The notes beneath the pieces are model-generated. The model was not told the DNA's origin, did no database searches, and saw nothing but the letters and a program-made list of their open reading frames with translations. Below, piece after piece: positions 38,101 to 49,305 of a stretch of 64,000 nt of DNA. Position 1 is the first letter of the stretch. Every line of letters starts with the position of its first letter. This stretch comes from Tubulanus polymorphus (Eukaryota > Nemertea > Palaeonemertea > Tubulaniformes > Tubulanidae): assembly GCF_964204645.1 (NCBI RefSeq), contig NC_134027.1:9722485-9786484 (forward strand). The letters run 5' to 3'. Made by a program: the position numbers and the translations under genes.

Positions 38101-41087
38101 AACGGCTACTACGGACTCGAAAAAATCTGATTATCCTAAATATCGTAAGTTGTCGCAATGTTGAAGAAGCATCTACTTGATAGGGTTCCGCAGATTAAGA
38201 AACTTAGATTGTAATTAGGTCCCTATGTCGGAGAAATTATTATAATTTCTCAAACATTGGTTCTCATTGTCAGGGACAAATCTGCCCGATATTGGTTTCC
38301 TCAAGTTCACTTCAATATCACCTCGCGCATCAATTTCATTCTACATCCCTATCTTTGATGTTGAGCCGATATTTTGATGAATACCGGTATGTTCATTTCT
38401 TTAATTTGGTTCATCCTGCACAGCACCACCTGATGTCTCAAAGTATCAGTACGACGAATCGACGGGATATTATTACGATCACTCAACCGGGCTTTACTAC
38501 GACGCCAACTCGCAATATTACTACAACGGTGAAACCGGGCTGTTTATGTACTGGGACGTGGATCATTCGACCTATTTGCCCGCGCCGGACTCGGTCAACG
38601 AATCTCTCACGCAGAATAGCAGGAAAAAAGAGGGCAAGAAGGACAAAGTGAAAATAGCCAAGAAAATCGCTAAGGTTCGTTTTCAAACCCACTTGGGAAG
38701 CAGCGGGCTATTCCATTCACTTTTCCTATGTTCTTTCGTTCATCTATCGGTGGACAAGACAATATCTTGTTATATTGGGAGTCTTCAATCGATTTTCTTG
38801 ATATTTGGTTAATATATCTACCCAGACGCATCTTCGGTCCAAGGCTGACTAGTGGCCATTGTTGTTCCCTGAAATCAGCTCTTCATGCATTTATGAAATT
38901 TTACGGTCATTTTGGTTCTAAATACATTCACCAGGGGTGTTGAATAGCGCAATAACATGGCATTTCGGTATAATGGTAACAATATAGGCACCTTTGCCTA
39001 ATTTGCAACGACAATCCGTAGCAAAATTGTACACCTTTAACTGAAAATAAGAGAATGCATTATTGTGCTAGTAAAGGCTGACACCTCTTGGTGGTCACGT
39101 TAGATAAAACACTATATCCGTGTTGAAGCGATGTAGAGAGAATCCCACAATAATAACGAAAATATATACAATCCAGAGACAAAGAGACTAATTCAAGTAA
39201 TTAATGGGATTCTCTCTACACCTCTAGGGGGATTTGCAGTAGTAGAACTCTCCAAATATTGACTTTACTGAACCTTCTTTAAACGATTTCAGGATATGGA
39301 AAAATGGGCAAAAACAATGAACAAGAAGGAGCAGCGTCGAGATCCAGCTAGAAAATTATCATTGGTGCCGGACATGTCGTCTAGTCGGACTGCAGACGCA
39401 GGTTTCGCTGTTCTTGAGAAAAAGGTTCGAAAAACCCATTCATTTTGAATTTAACATTTACCTACGCATAGAAAAAATATGACGATAAATGAAATACATA
39501 TAAAGCCAAAACTATAATGAAAGTGTAATACTCTCACCTAGGACCTCGTCTCGATGAGGGTGGTCTTATTGACTGTATAAGCAGAGTTATTTGATGTATC
39601 ATTTCAGTACGCAACTCCAGAGGCAAGCAATGACCATCCACTGATGCCGCCACCGCCTACGGTAAGCTAATTGAAATCTGATAAAAGAAAATGTCCTATT
39701 CTTTGAAAAAGAATACTTGTAAATGTATTTTGCTGAAATTGCATTCTTCGTTAACAGCCGAGCGGTGCGAAGGATTCGAAGACCGGTTTAGTCGCTCAGT
39801 ACGGAGGTGACAGCGACGACAGCGGCGAAGAGGATAACGAGGACGTGAACGACGAGAAGTTCGCCGATTATAAGAAGATGGCGTGTCTGTTGTGTAAACG
39901 ACAGTTCCCCGATCGAGAAATACTAGTCAAACATATGCAGTTCTCGTCGTTACATCGCGAAAACATGGATGCGTACAAAGCGAAAATGGGAACGGTTTCT
40001 GGTCAGAAAAAAGAACAGGTACTTGCTATTCATTATACGAATGTGATAACAGATGAAAGAAGGCAGATATGGGCAAACCCTTATATGTCTGGCAATGGTC
40101 TTACTTAAAAGCTTAGACGTACAGATTCCGCCTGAAATGTTTTTCAATTCGCAAATTTCCCTGTTTGTAGAATTACCGAGACCGTGCGAAAGAGAGAAGG
40201 GAGAAGTATGGCACTGATGGCCCGCCGCCTCCGAAACGTCGCGCTGGACCGATAAAACCCGCAAATATTTCGTGAGTTGATTTTACCTGAATAGGTTTTG
40301 ACTTCATCAAGAAAAGAATTGATGGAACACCGATCTCTTGAAACGATTGAACAAAAATTGTCTTTTCTGCGTCTGGAATTCTGAAGAAAAAGCTATTTTC
40401 TTTTTACCCTTATGGCTTGCTTCATGCAATGTTTTCGTGACGTTTTGTAGATATGAGCAGCCAAACAATAAAGGTATTCAGGAGTCGAACATCGGAAACA
40501 AATTACTGCAAAAAATGGGCTGGAATCAAGGCGAAGGATTGGGCAAGAAGAAACAAGGCATAACCGATCCTATTCAGGTAATAGTTGGTTTTGTGTGCCA
40601 GTAAACACCGTGGAAATTACCTGTCACAGCATTATATTAACTAATTGACAAAATCACCATATGATGAATTATCTGTCCACTTGATTCAAAAGACTCTTTA
40701 ATTTCATAGCCATCCTAGTGTCACATTAGGTGTGGATTAGGCTTACTTGATATAATCACTGGGTAATAGGATTGTTATCAGCAAGATACTTGATGCTTAT
40801 ATTCATTAGCCATTTCAAAGCTTTCCTAATATATATTGGGCTTACCTAATATAAGAAAATTGTTATATGCGCAAGAAGCTTAAGACCCTTATAGATGCTT
40901 ATATTGTTATTAGAATATCTCAGCACTGAAGTAAACTAAAATATCATTGATGTTTTAGGCAAAGAGTCGACAGAAAGGAGCGGGACTAGGCTCTCGTGGA
41001 AGTAACTACGACATCGGACCTACCGAGTCATATAAGGAGGCTGTTAAGAAAACAATGTACCTGCGATTCCAAGAAATGCACGAATGA
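29147..41087 (+). CDS. RBM5/RBM10-like: RBM5/RBM10-like RNA-binding splicing regulator
   Basis: Nineteen coding exons with consistent phases give 839 aa: 29147-29319, 30331-30415, 30893-31018, 31173-31242, 32319-32392, 34336-34452, 35017-35077, 35777-35836, 36306-36567, 37050-37080, 37224-37368, 37884-38144, 38424-38674, 39293-39424, 39608-39661, 39758-40018, 40171-40271, 40451-40577, 40959-41087. Domains in order: RRM1 about 113-190 (TILLRGL, RGFAFVEF); RanBP2 zinc finger about 210-230 (Cys 213, 216, 227, 230); RRM2 about 256-340 (LILRGL, KGFAFMEL); Tyr/Gln- and Ala-rich linker; OCRE about 495-545 (Tyr-rich repeats); C2H2 finger (Cys 677/680, His 693/700); G-patch about 768-811. This is the full RBM5/RBM10 set, and the length lies between human RBM5 (815) and RBM10 (930). 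The family acts in the nucleus on alternative 3' splice-site choice and exon skipping through early spliceosome contacts. Start: first ATG after a TTTCAG acceptor (ATGATG); less certain than the rest. A 31-nt microexon sits at 37050. It is probably the single pre-duplication orthologue, so I do not choose between the two vertebrate names. Confidence 0.95.
29550..30265. mobile_element. Foldback element (CAGTGGAAC ends) in an RBM5/10 intron
   Basis: 716 bp starting CAGTGGAACCTCG and ending AAGTTCCACTG, with TA on both outer sides. The two halves are inverted copies over much of their length. TGTCTGTCACACCTGCTCT (left, about 29669) and ATGCATCAATTTGTTCAGTA (left, about 29741) recur reverse-complemented on the right (about 30155 and 30070), and GCATACG(A/C)TC(A/G)CGTAATGC flanks a short centre near 29900-29960. 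It fills most of the 1,011-bp intron after the first coding exon. Non-coding; probably a long-TIR Tc1/mariner-type derivative. Confidence 0.8.
33237..33320 (-). repeat. tRNA-derived SINE/pseudogene in an RBM5/10 intron
   Basis: On the - strand, TAGTGTAGCAGG matches the Pol III A-box pattern TRGYNNARNNGG and GGTTCAAATCC matches the B-box exactly, at tRNA-like spacing. I cannot form a complete cloverleaf. It is probably a tRNA-derived SINE head inside the intron 32393-34335. Confidence 0.5.
34676..34778. mobile_element. Short inverted-repeat MITE, GGNCCAGTTCCAC family
   Basis: About 103 bp: left end GGTCCAGTTCCACCGTTC, right end ACCGTGGAACTGGGGCC, with an interior rich in GAGTTAA/TTAACTC. It belongs to the same family as 42941-43053. 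Located in an intron of the RBM5/10-like gene. Confidence 0.7.
35880..36185. repeat. Diverged tandem duplication in an RBM5/10 intron
   Basis: Two imperfect copies of about 150-165 bp lie side by side (about 35883-36015 and 36042-36170). Each has GTGGGCCTAGGCTG, an ACTGACTC/CTGACTAC-type block, TATTTGAGAGT and GAGCTGAAC(A)TTCTCCCA-like blocks. The second copy ends about 120 bp before the RRM2 exon. Confidence 0.75.
39132..39220. mobile_element. Small palindromic element, 16-bp perfect inverted ends
   Basis: TGTAGAGAGAATCCCA at 39132-39147 and its exact reverse complement at 39205-39220 enclose 57 bp of AT-rich sequence. MITE-like, in the intron between the OCRE exon and the exon at 39293. 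Confidence 0.6.
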
Positions 41088-41511
41088 ACATTAATCTCGA
41101 ATCTTGTTTCGTATCGTCATTATTTGATCGGACTTGTTTGTCGATTGTGTTAGTCATAAGTTTAACAAGAATCCAGTACGTTTATCGAATGCTGGTACCC
41201 AAAGTTGCAGACCCGATTGATCATTGGTAAAATTGTTGGAAAGTACCGTATAGTAGACTGTCTTCACTGCCTTGCTTAGGTAGAGATGGGACTGTGTGAA
41301 CGAGGTTTAGTTTGCCCATAGATCGTGCGCAACAAAAGGATAGATATGTTCGAGGAGTAACCTCTAGACAACTTTAAAATGATATGTACATAATGTAAGC
41401 ATGAAACGTGAGAGTGGATCTCAGACTTTTTAAAAGTTTGTCGATTAATGTAATATTCCAGTTGACTCCTGTGTAAGATGTATTTATATGAAATATATAT
41501 ATGATTGTGTA

Positions 41512-41517
41512 AATAAA
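41512..41517 (+). terminator. Poly(A) signal AATAAA, RBM5/10-like gene
   Basis: Canonical AATAAA about 425 bp after the stop codon, in an AT-rich 3' UTR and followed by a T/G-rich stretch. The next gene lies on the other strand. Confidence 0.7.
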
Positions 41518-41739
41518 ATTTTATTTAAAAACGATGCAATCGTTCGGTTTGTCATTATTTCAGTTCAGATTGCTTTGTCTCTTTAGCCCACTTGGGGAAG
41601 TCGTTATGTAATTTGGGAAGTTTTGAAGAGGCTTCCATTGATTGTCTCGAATGGTAAATACATGCATCTACCCTAGACTCACCAGCCCAGTTTTCATGGG
41701 AAGATGTAGTATGGAGGATCGATTTTGGGTCAAGGTCAA

Positions 41740-41830
41740 TGGTGCAAGGTTCATAGAAGGTCCTTTTAAGTTTGAAATGGGAATGGTTCAATTCAAGGCC
41801 TCGAGTATCATGGAATGGTCTCCAAAGTCC
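41740..41830 (-). repeat. Interspersed repeat pair, copy 1
   Basis: On the - strand this reads TTCCATGATA, then CCTTGAATTGAACCATTCCC, ATTTCAAACTTAAAAGGA and CTATGAACC. The same order occurs on the + strand at about 44240-44315 in a transporter intron, with some substitutions. An open frame of 99 codons (41555-41854, - strand) crosses this repeat, which argues against that frame being a gene. Confidence 0.65.
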
Positions 41831-41854
41831 TGGTCCTCGAATGGCATCAGTCAT

Positions 41855-42465
41855 TAGTTATCATCTGCAGATCCAAGATAAAAGTTCACTGTTGCAGCTC
41901 TTAAAATCTGAAGAATGCCTGGAAAATGTAAATTCAGGACGAAAGGCATAACTATCATATCCAAGTTCTGGCATCTTGAGCCAAAAAAATCCTTCGAAAT
42001 GATAAAATAAGATTACATTCTATGAACCCCGATAATGGTAACCTTTATGAGTTAAAAGACGAGTCCTGCTTTGATGTTAAAAGAAATTCCTCTGGGAAAG
42101 GACAGGGTATAACTGAAAATTGGATTGGCAAAATTTTTGATGGTTGTATCAAAGTAGTGCGTAGAATACTAAACAATTAACTGATTTTAGTAATAATAAT
42201 ATAATCATTTATTTTACCATAATCTATTACCAGTAGAAAGTTATGTATCACCTTATTTGTTCACCAATTGAATTAAGTATGTATGAGTATCATACATTAT
42301 GAAACCATTAAAAAAGCCACCATTTTTAATGTATAATCTGGCTAGGAAGGACCATTATACCAACAATAAGTGAGTTCCATACAGATTAGCGATATAAAAA
42401 TTTTTCAAGTTGGTTGAAATAGCTGCTTGTGGAAACAACCAATGGATACCAAACGTTTAGAAATA
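41855..42465. other. Intergenic / possible transporter 3' UTR
   Basis: No gene seen. TTTATT (AATAAA on the - strand) near 42205 could serve as the transporter's poly(A) signal, which would make its 3' UTR about 0.9 kb and place two MITEs inside it. This is only a possibility. Confidence 0.35.
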
Positions 42466-42639
42466 CAGTAAAAGTCCTTTATAATGCCACTGTTGGGACC
42501 TTGGCATTATAACGAATTTGGCGTCATAAGGTAGGTATTTCAATCGAATTTGAGTTAAATTGAGCAAAAGTTTGTTCTCCAAAAGATTTTGGCCTTAAGG
42601 GAACATTAAAAAGGATGGCGTTATAACCGACTTTGACTG
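42466..42639. mobile_element. pogo-like MITE, CAGTAAAAGTCC ends
   Basis: About 174 bp. The left end is CAGTAAAAGTCCTTTATAAT; the reverse complement of the right end is CAGTCAAAGTCGGTTATAAC. TA lies on both outer sides. Related to 21200-21384 and 61179-61360. Downstream of the transporter gene, possibly within its 3' UTR. Confidence 0.8.
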
Positions 42640-42940
42640 TACGTGAAGATTTCATCCCTCAGAGAGCTTACGCATAAACCATTTGATAACATCATGAATA
42701 TATTTTAGTTTCACAGAATAATTAATTGTTGTTTAAAATATGGATATACGTTCAAGTTCAGATATGTTTTCAATTAGTAAAATCCAATCAAATGCGATAT
42801 TACTACGATAACTTTTGACAGCGCCACAAACAATGCACAGTAAGTGGAAAGGAAATCAATATCAAAAACACAAAAAAAAACAAATAAGAAATGACCTATT
42901 GACCAACAGAGGATTGTTCATGTTCGCAGTTTTAAAGACC

Positions 42941-43053
42941 AGGTGCCCAATTCCACAGTTCTGAGTTAAATTTGACTCTGGAGTAAAAACATTGGAAATG
43001 AACTGACTTTAACTCAGAGTTAACTCTAACTCACAACTGTGGAACCGGGCCCT
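42941..43053. mobile_element. Short inverted-repeat MITE, GGNCCAGTTCCAC family
   Basis: Left end GTGCCCAATTCCACAGTT, right end AACTGTGGAACCGGGCCC, interior with GAGTTAA and TTAACTC blocks. Second copy of the family at 34676-34778. It starts about 80 bp after the transporter stop codon, so it probably lies in that mRNA's 3' UTR and could fold there. Confidence 0.7.
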
Positions 43054-43132
43054 AGGGAACACTTTAATGTAAATCTTCTCATGAATATAGAAATATAACA
43101 ACTCTTTTAACAATACATCGTTACCACAGCAG

Positions 43133-46100
43133 CTACGATTTCGACATTCCATTCATAATTGACGACAGTTTTTGCGGCTTCGAGACAGTCGCGAAACGAC
43201 TGTACATATAGACGGACGACATGACGAGCGACGCGCCGATAACGAACTGTAAACTAATGATAAAATCGAAGAAATACATCGACGCTATACACGAGATAAC
43301 GATCGCGGCAGATGTCGCGAATCCTTTCAGGATGTTGTCCGCGTACTTGACGACGACGGCAACCATCAATCCGCCGAACGACTGTAAAAAGATCACGCAC
43401 CACACGAGATAGTTATAACCAAAAAAGAATCCCTTGTCGTGCACCGCGGCGCCGTCGTTCAGTTCCATCGTGACGAGGCCGAAAATCACGCCTAGAAATC
43501 CGAGCTGCACGTTACGCAGCCACAGCGATTGCACCGTACCTTTCAGGATCTTCTCGAAATAAACGCCCGCGAATCCTGACATGACGCACGACGCCAAAAC
43601 GGCGACGAGGCCCAACAGCGGGCTTTGTTTGACGGATTCTTCGGCGGACGTTTGGCTCGTCGGTTTCGCGATCGTCGGCTGCAATTGTACGATCGAAATA
43701 CCGACGAACAAGATCATCAACGCAAACCACTGCATCTTCGTTAGACTCTTACGCAGCATCACAACGGAAAATATCGCGGTCGTCAACAGCTTCAACTGAT
43801 AAGTTACCTGAAAATGATCGGAAGAACATTAAGCGAAAAAACATTAAGCGCATAGGCAAAATTAAATCAAAAGTATTTATTGAAACATTGGCAAATTGGA
43901 ATGATTTCAAACCTAACGATTTATCGGGATACCTACAACCAGTAACAAACGAACAATTTTCATCCAAATTAGAATCCACACTAGATATCATGAATAACCC
44001 AACTGAATAGGAATTTTAACTTTCGACTATTCCCATCCCTTATGCCAGACATTTAACCAATACATAAAGACAAGGTCCTAGTTATCATACCCAGTATGGT
44101 TGTAGGTACTTTCAGGGTTCATAGTGTCCATGACCAATCTCGTTTAATGACGTTCAGGGACTTTTGTTACTCTAAATCTACATTTATCAGGCATTCTTAT
44201 AGGACCATGACAATGATTCAAGGATTTTAGCGCCTGTTCCATGATAATTACGACCTTGAACTGAATGATTCCCATTTCAAAACTTTTAAGGAATTTCAAG
44301 GACTGCTATGAACCCAGTACTTTAATTTCAAGAAGTTTGGTGTCTGAGCTTCGCAAATCATAAGTAGTGTTCAACTATGAACTACGAGTTGAAGGTGACT
44401 GTGTACCTGGAATGTCGCCGCATCTAGATTCGACACGGCTACGTAAAGCAAGTTATTCTGCAGAACGTATACAATGGATGGCACCGATATCTTCAGACAA
44501 TCCCACGGCTGACAGATCGTGTTCTGGTAAAGATGTCGCAGCCACGCGCGCGCGCTGCCTTCCTGGAACAGTATGATCACGAGACACGTCGTGAATTTGA
44601 TCGTTTCTGACATGATGACGGCCGTCGACGATTTGAACATGTCGCCGGTGCGCGTACGCACGTAGCGCATGAGCAGAATGAGAGCAGCATTCTGCAGCGT
44701 CAGCAACACGAGACTCACGTACTTTAACAGTTGAGCGCTACCTGAAAAACATCAATCAGAACGGAATTTAGGCGCAAGAAAAATATATGTTAAATACCAA
44801 AATTGTTGAAAAACTTAACAAGTTTATCTAAAATACTGGAAATATTTCGGGTGGTACCTGCCACCAGACCAGTTAACTTTTCTCATTTTGGCCAGGATAC
44901 CTTTTTTTCTCATTTCTGCTGAGCTTAAAAGTTGACCCGGCCGGCCGCCTATATATACCCTGTACATTTTTTTTTTCAATTCGTGCTTAAGTTAATCATA
45001 ACAGAACGGGCAGTTATAGAAATGAACTGATTACAAATCTTATTGCAGTTTACAAAATGATTAGGGAATTTGAGACTTATCATTCATTGGGTAATCATAT
45101 CAATTATAATCCTTAAATCATCAATCATTTCAAAGCATTATAAAGATTATACTGGACTATGGAGATGGCGTTTTGATCCAAAAAAAACTCCATACATCGA
45201 AGGAACTCGGCCTTGATCGCCTTGATTCGAATTAAAAAGGTGAATTTTCTTAAACTTTTAAAGCAGTAATTATGGTTGCCGGTATTCATGTAGAGGTTTT
45301 TTAATGATCTCAAGATTATCATCAGCAACTGTGACTTGAATAACTGGACTGGAATCATCAAATATAATACTAGTATGAGATATTTCATTCTTAGAAGTTG
45401 CCACTTATCCTCATTGCCTCTCTTATCCCAGGAGTAAATGCGCCTAGCAGCTGCTCGGATTTTACTTCTCCCCAGGGAGAGATGACTGATAAATGGTCGG
45501 AGGGGTAGGCTAGGGCTATAATACCACTTCAATGGAAAGCGCTGTTGAACATTTTATCACAATGAAAAGTGTGCTACAGAAATTACATTCACTAAATGAC
45601 TACTATCTTAGCCAAGGAACTATAAATGACTTACCGACTAACATCATGACTCGAGACATTTTTTACAAAAATAAATACACCATTATCTATAATAGGCTGC
45701 TATAGTCCCATGTGTTACATGCAGGAGTGACTGTCATGGTTATGAACGTCAGATTGTCTGTAGGCTGAAACTAATTTGCTCAGCCGTCAAGCGTCAACCA
45801 ACGATTCATTGTAGCAGTTGCCACAGATAATTACATTTTTGATCAAGGAATCAATTCAACCCAGCTGCGTTATATTGGAATGAATCTCGTATGCAACAGT
45901 AACACACGTGAATATCAATCGATATACCAAAAATGGCCTTAATTAAATCATCGACTAGAGTCCATGATTCAATCAAACCTCAAATTAGATTGTCTATACA
46001 GGTCCACGACGGGTTAAGACTAGTCTAAGATCTAAGCGACCAATGGCCCCAGGAATATCTAATCCAAATTTCTAATCATTGATAGGGGCTTTTACTGTAA

Positions 46101-46713
46101 TTCATAACGAGGGCAGATCTAGGTTTCTTTGAAGGATTTGGACCTAGAAATTAGAACGGGCATTCAATTTGAAAAGAGCAGATTTGGCAACGTAACAAAA
46201 GGGCTCCAAGCGCAAAATACTGGTGGAGGGTTGCAGGTTGCACTGAAAGTTTTCCAACAGAAAATTTAAGACAAGAAGGGTTTTTCTGGCTTCCATCGGG
46301 GCCCATTTGGATTTATATTCCGTCTTGCAAAAAAAATTTCTTCGGCAAATGTATTTTTTCCAGACTTCTTACATTCAAATTTTGAAGGGAGTGGACCAGT
46401 CCAACCCCTAAATCCACACTTGCACTTGTCCAATTACCTACATGCAACCCCCGACTGGTCGAGTAAGGACTTCGATCAAAAACGGGATATATTTGAGATC
46501 CATAAGCCATTTAGGAAGAGTGACATTGAAAATAATTTGAACATTACAGTGCCGAGATGTAGAAAAAAATGTTCAACGAAAGATGACATCAATGACAGAA
46601 ATAATACAAGCACACCAAAGAAAAACGAAATGCACAGCTTGAAGCAGTAAATCACGTATAGGTTACAACAGAGGGAATGCGATACCTGTTGACTTTTTTT
46701 CCGTCGATTCCAT
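43133..46713 (-). CDS. SLC35A2-like: UDP-galactose/UDP-GlcNAc transporter, SLC35A2/A3 type
   Basis: Three exons on the - strand, 46713-46686, 44741-44407 and 43807-43133, join in frame to 345 aa, the usual size for the family. These Golgi/ER membrane antiporters import a UDP-sugar in exchange for UMP for glycosylation. Visible hallmarks: LKYVSLVLLTLQNAALIL (TM1), LQNNLLYVAVSNLDAATFQ, VTYQLKLLTTAIFSVVML, SGFAGVYFEKILKG and VVKYADNILKGFATS. All are near-identical to vertebrate SLC35A2/A3, and about ten hydrophobic segments are present. The KGFFFGY segment favours A2 and the SNLDAA segment resembles A3, so the substrate is not settled. Start: ATG at 46713 gives MESTEKKSTGSAQLLKY. An upstream ATG at 46742 is out of frame and would run into a stop in exon 2. 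Intron 1 (about 1.9 kb) and intron 2 both hold interspersed repeats. Confidence 0.93.
44240..44325 (+). repeat. Interspersed repeat pair, copy 2
   Basis: Contains TTCCATGATAATTACGACC, TTGAACTGAATGATTCCCAT, TTCAAAACTTTTAAGGA and CTATGAACCC, matching 41740-41830 in inverse orientation. It lies in transporter intron 2 (43808-44406). Confidence 0.65.
44901..45056. repeat. Interspersed repeat shared with the LRIG intron, copy 1
   Basis: About 155 bp. It shares ordered blocks with 63223-63385: CTCATTTCTGCTGAGCTTA, GACCCGGC, TACCCTGTACATTT, ATAACA(G/C)A, GCAGTTATAGAAATGAACTG and ATTGCAGTTTACAAAA. Located in transporter intron 1. Probably a non-autonomous mobile element; its ends are not defined. 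Confidence 0.75.
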
Positions 46714-46749
46714 TTGTCCCGTAGCGTTTCCCTTTTCAACATCTACAGC

Positions 46750-48391
46750 ACAACAAAGCCATATTTTATTCGTCGACAAGAAATCGAAGGGTTCACACGA
46801 TATGAACGAACACCGTTCGTTTCATCTTACAATGGGGAAAAATGATACCGGTGCGACAATAAATAGATAATATTTACACATCATTATCCAAAATGATCTC
46901 CAAAATAAAAGAAAATAATTTTTTTTTTCAAATTCTCCTCCCTGGTCACATAATTAGTAATGAGTTCAATGTTTTAAGAAAAAAAAAATTTTTTTTAACT
47001 AGGCCTAATCGTTTCCATCTCCCCATGTATTTCAAGTCAATCAAATCCGTCATCCGATGTACCTATAACCAAAAAAAATGGCCTAAGAGCACTATAACAC
47101 TTGACTTGTGCGCTATCTAGTCAGGAAGTACCGGTATTAAAGCCTGATCCTTAGTGTGTTGATGTTCATCCGAATTCATGGACAGAACAGCCAAACCAAT
47201 GTCTTTTTTGTTTATTAGAAATTAATAAATAATTCCAATTTGGGCAATATTCTACATATGTGTGAGTTCAATATCGAAGAGTTTCGACATTACAATTCAT
47301 ACAAATTTTTCTATGGAAATATATAAGCCTATATACTAAAGCATGCTTGAGCTCGCAATTGAATAATAGCAAGTCAAGGTCTTAAGGCAGGCTTACACGT
47401 GACAAACTGGGTGGTGGCTAATTTGCCAAGGAAAACTGAATTGACATGCCCAGCCACGACAGACTAGTTTTCACGAGAATGAAAATGAAATTTTCATGAA
47501 AATGTCGAAAAACGGTTTCATCAGGCACATTCGTACTTGTTGTCAGTCACGTCAGTTGAATATCGACGTGTTTTCACTGAGCCGGAAAAGCCCCAGGGAA
47601 TTGTTAGGAACCTGCTAAAAGTAGTAAACTGCGTGCCGCTAAAGAAACAGGAAAATGCTAACCAGAAACAACCAGTTGTGGAATTAGGCTATAAAATGAT
47701 CGTTCATATACTATCCTGACCAATCACATAGCTCATTACCTACATTATGAGAAACTGCCATGGTCCAAGGCAAGGACCTTCGCACACAGGTTTTTTGGAT
47801 TGAGGTGTACTCTTCCACCTCTCTACTTGGATTGAGAATGAAAGATGTATTCAATCAACGGGATGTAATGTTTTTAATAGCAATGATACCATTCCGACAC
47901 TGATTAGAAGACTTGCGCCATACATGGACTACCCAGTGTAATTATGAAATGAAAAATATTACATAGGGCCCACTAAGTCATAGGCCTATAACATATCAGT
48001 TATTGATTAGATATCAAAATGGAGTTTCCCTTGTTATCAATTACAAGCAGCCGTGGCACTGGTCCAGCTGTCTCACTTCGTACAAAGTTATTTATTCTCC
48101 AAATTTCAATTGACCATTCAAGCATTATCTTACTGTGCCAATTTGAATGCAGAGCCGATGGTTCTTGCGACACAGCGTGGAAGTCGACAATGAAATCGCA
48201 ATAAGTTTTGTGACATCGTCAGGTCCTTAAAATGGCTAGATATGAATAAGGGCAAGCCGGTCTTCGGCACTGGAAAGACGTGTTGGTTACATGAGCTGGC
48301 TAGTCCCAGGTTGACGTTGTCACCCGGCCACTATCAAACCATGGAAGACAACAAGAACTAGCGTACCACAATTCCTGTCAGGAATTAACAA
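46750..48391. other. Intergenic, no gene seen
   Basis: AT-rich sequence upstream of the transporter's first exon. It has A/T homopolymer runs and open frames of up to 75 codons, none resembling a known protein. Part of the first 100-200 bp is presumably the transporter promoter, but I see no TATA box I would defend. Confidence 0.5.
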
Positions 48392-48622
48392 GCAGTTATC
48401 GGGACAGCCGAACACTGCCGATGATTGCCGAAGTACGTCCTTAGTGTCAATTTTAATCCTGAAATATAAGGAGCGCCCATAATTTCAATTGTAGATGATT
48501 TTTTTGGAAACATTGACACTGTTTTAGCTCCATTAAAGATTTTAAATGGCAACAAAATAGATTTTTGAAAATTCGCGATGCCTCTTCGGGATTGCTGTGA
48601 CGTCATCTGTCCCGATAACTGC
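48392..48622. mobile_element. MITE with GCAGTTATCGGGACAG inverted ends
   Basis: 231 bp between GCAGTTATCGGGACAG and its perfect reverse complement. The CAGT...ACTG termini and TATCGGGACA motif resemble Tigger/pogo ends. I see no TA immediately outside; the outer G and C may belong to the ends. The interior is AT-rich and non-coding. Confidence 0.7.
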
Positions 48623-48679
48623 GGGTAGATTTAAGCATTACGGAGATAGGATCGTTTCCAGCCTTTCTGTATAGTATAG

Positions 48680-48760
48680 CTAAACGACGGTCGCGCGTTG
48701 CATCATGGGTAAATTTATTATAAAACATGGCGGATCTATCGAAGTAGGATTAACGTATCG
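48680..48760 (+). promoter_or_regulatory. Promoter-like element without a recognised gene
   Basis: ACGGTCGCGCGTTGCATCAT is followed within 40 bp by AAACATGGCGGATC, a YY1-type AAnATGGCGG motif found at many housekeeping transcription starts. The ATG at 48728 opens only six codons. No downstream coding exon was found, so this may start a non-coding RNA or be chance. Confidence 0.25.
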
Positions 48761-49244
48761 CTGGTGAATTATCAAATATTTATCCATTATCAAAGCCCAT
48801 ATTCAAGTGCCTGTGACGTAACCGTTGGTGGTAAGCTTTAATAATCGGATGGGTTTGTGAAATATCCAATCGTGAAACTAAACCACAGATAGGTCAGGTT
48901 ACTGACTACCGGCCTGTCTATCTATACTTTATGACTTCGAATTAGGCTATTTATTAGGCTACTGTAAAGTCCTGCAAAAAATCTGAGACCAAAAAAGCGT
49001 CTACTCTGGCAGAGCGAATATTTATGAATTTCATGCTGGCTGCACGGAATTAATCATCTATGGATGGAATAAAGAGACATACCCGCTGTCGGCAGTTTAA
49101 ATTCCATTTGAGAATTTCTGTCAGATTTACCACTACTGCTACTTCTAATGCTGTCCTTCATGTTGTCATGTTTGCTGTCACGAAACCGATCCAATGTTCG
49201 GAATACGTAACGGACGCCTACACCGGAAGTCAGTGGCAGCACGA

Positions 49245-49289
49245 TAGACTGGTTGCCTGATCTACATATACAGTGTGGCAACCAGTCTA
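49245..49289. repeat. 13-bp hairpin sharing a motif with the dispersed family
   Basis: TAGACTGGTTGCC and GGCAACCAGTCTA enclose 19 nt. The same string occurs in the dispersed family copies (near 7275, and reverse-complemented near 18442), hinting at a fragment of that family or a shared terminal motif. Confidence 0.5.
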
Positions 49290-49305
49290 CAAACCTGGAT
49301 TGACG

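Noticed and set aside
37837-38164. Ala/Val-rich minus-strand ORF and plus-strand 64-codon ORF
   Set aside because: Both reflect the Ala/Thr-rich RBM5/10 coding exon 37884-38144, read antisense or truncated at the intron.
41555-41854. 99-codon minus-strand ORF downstream of RBM5/10
   Set aside because: Much of it lies in an interspersed repeat also found at 44240-44325 on the other strand, so the frame is probably accidental.
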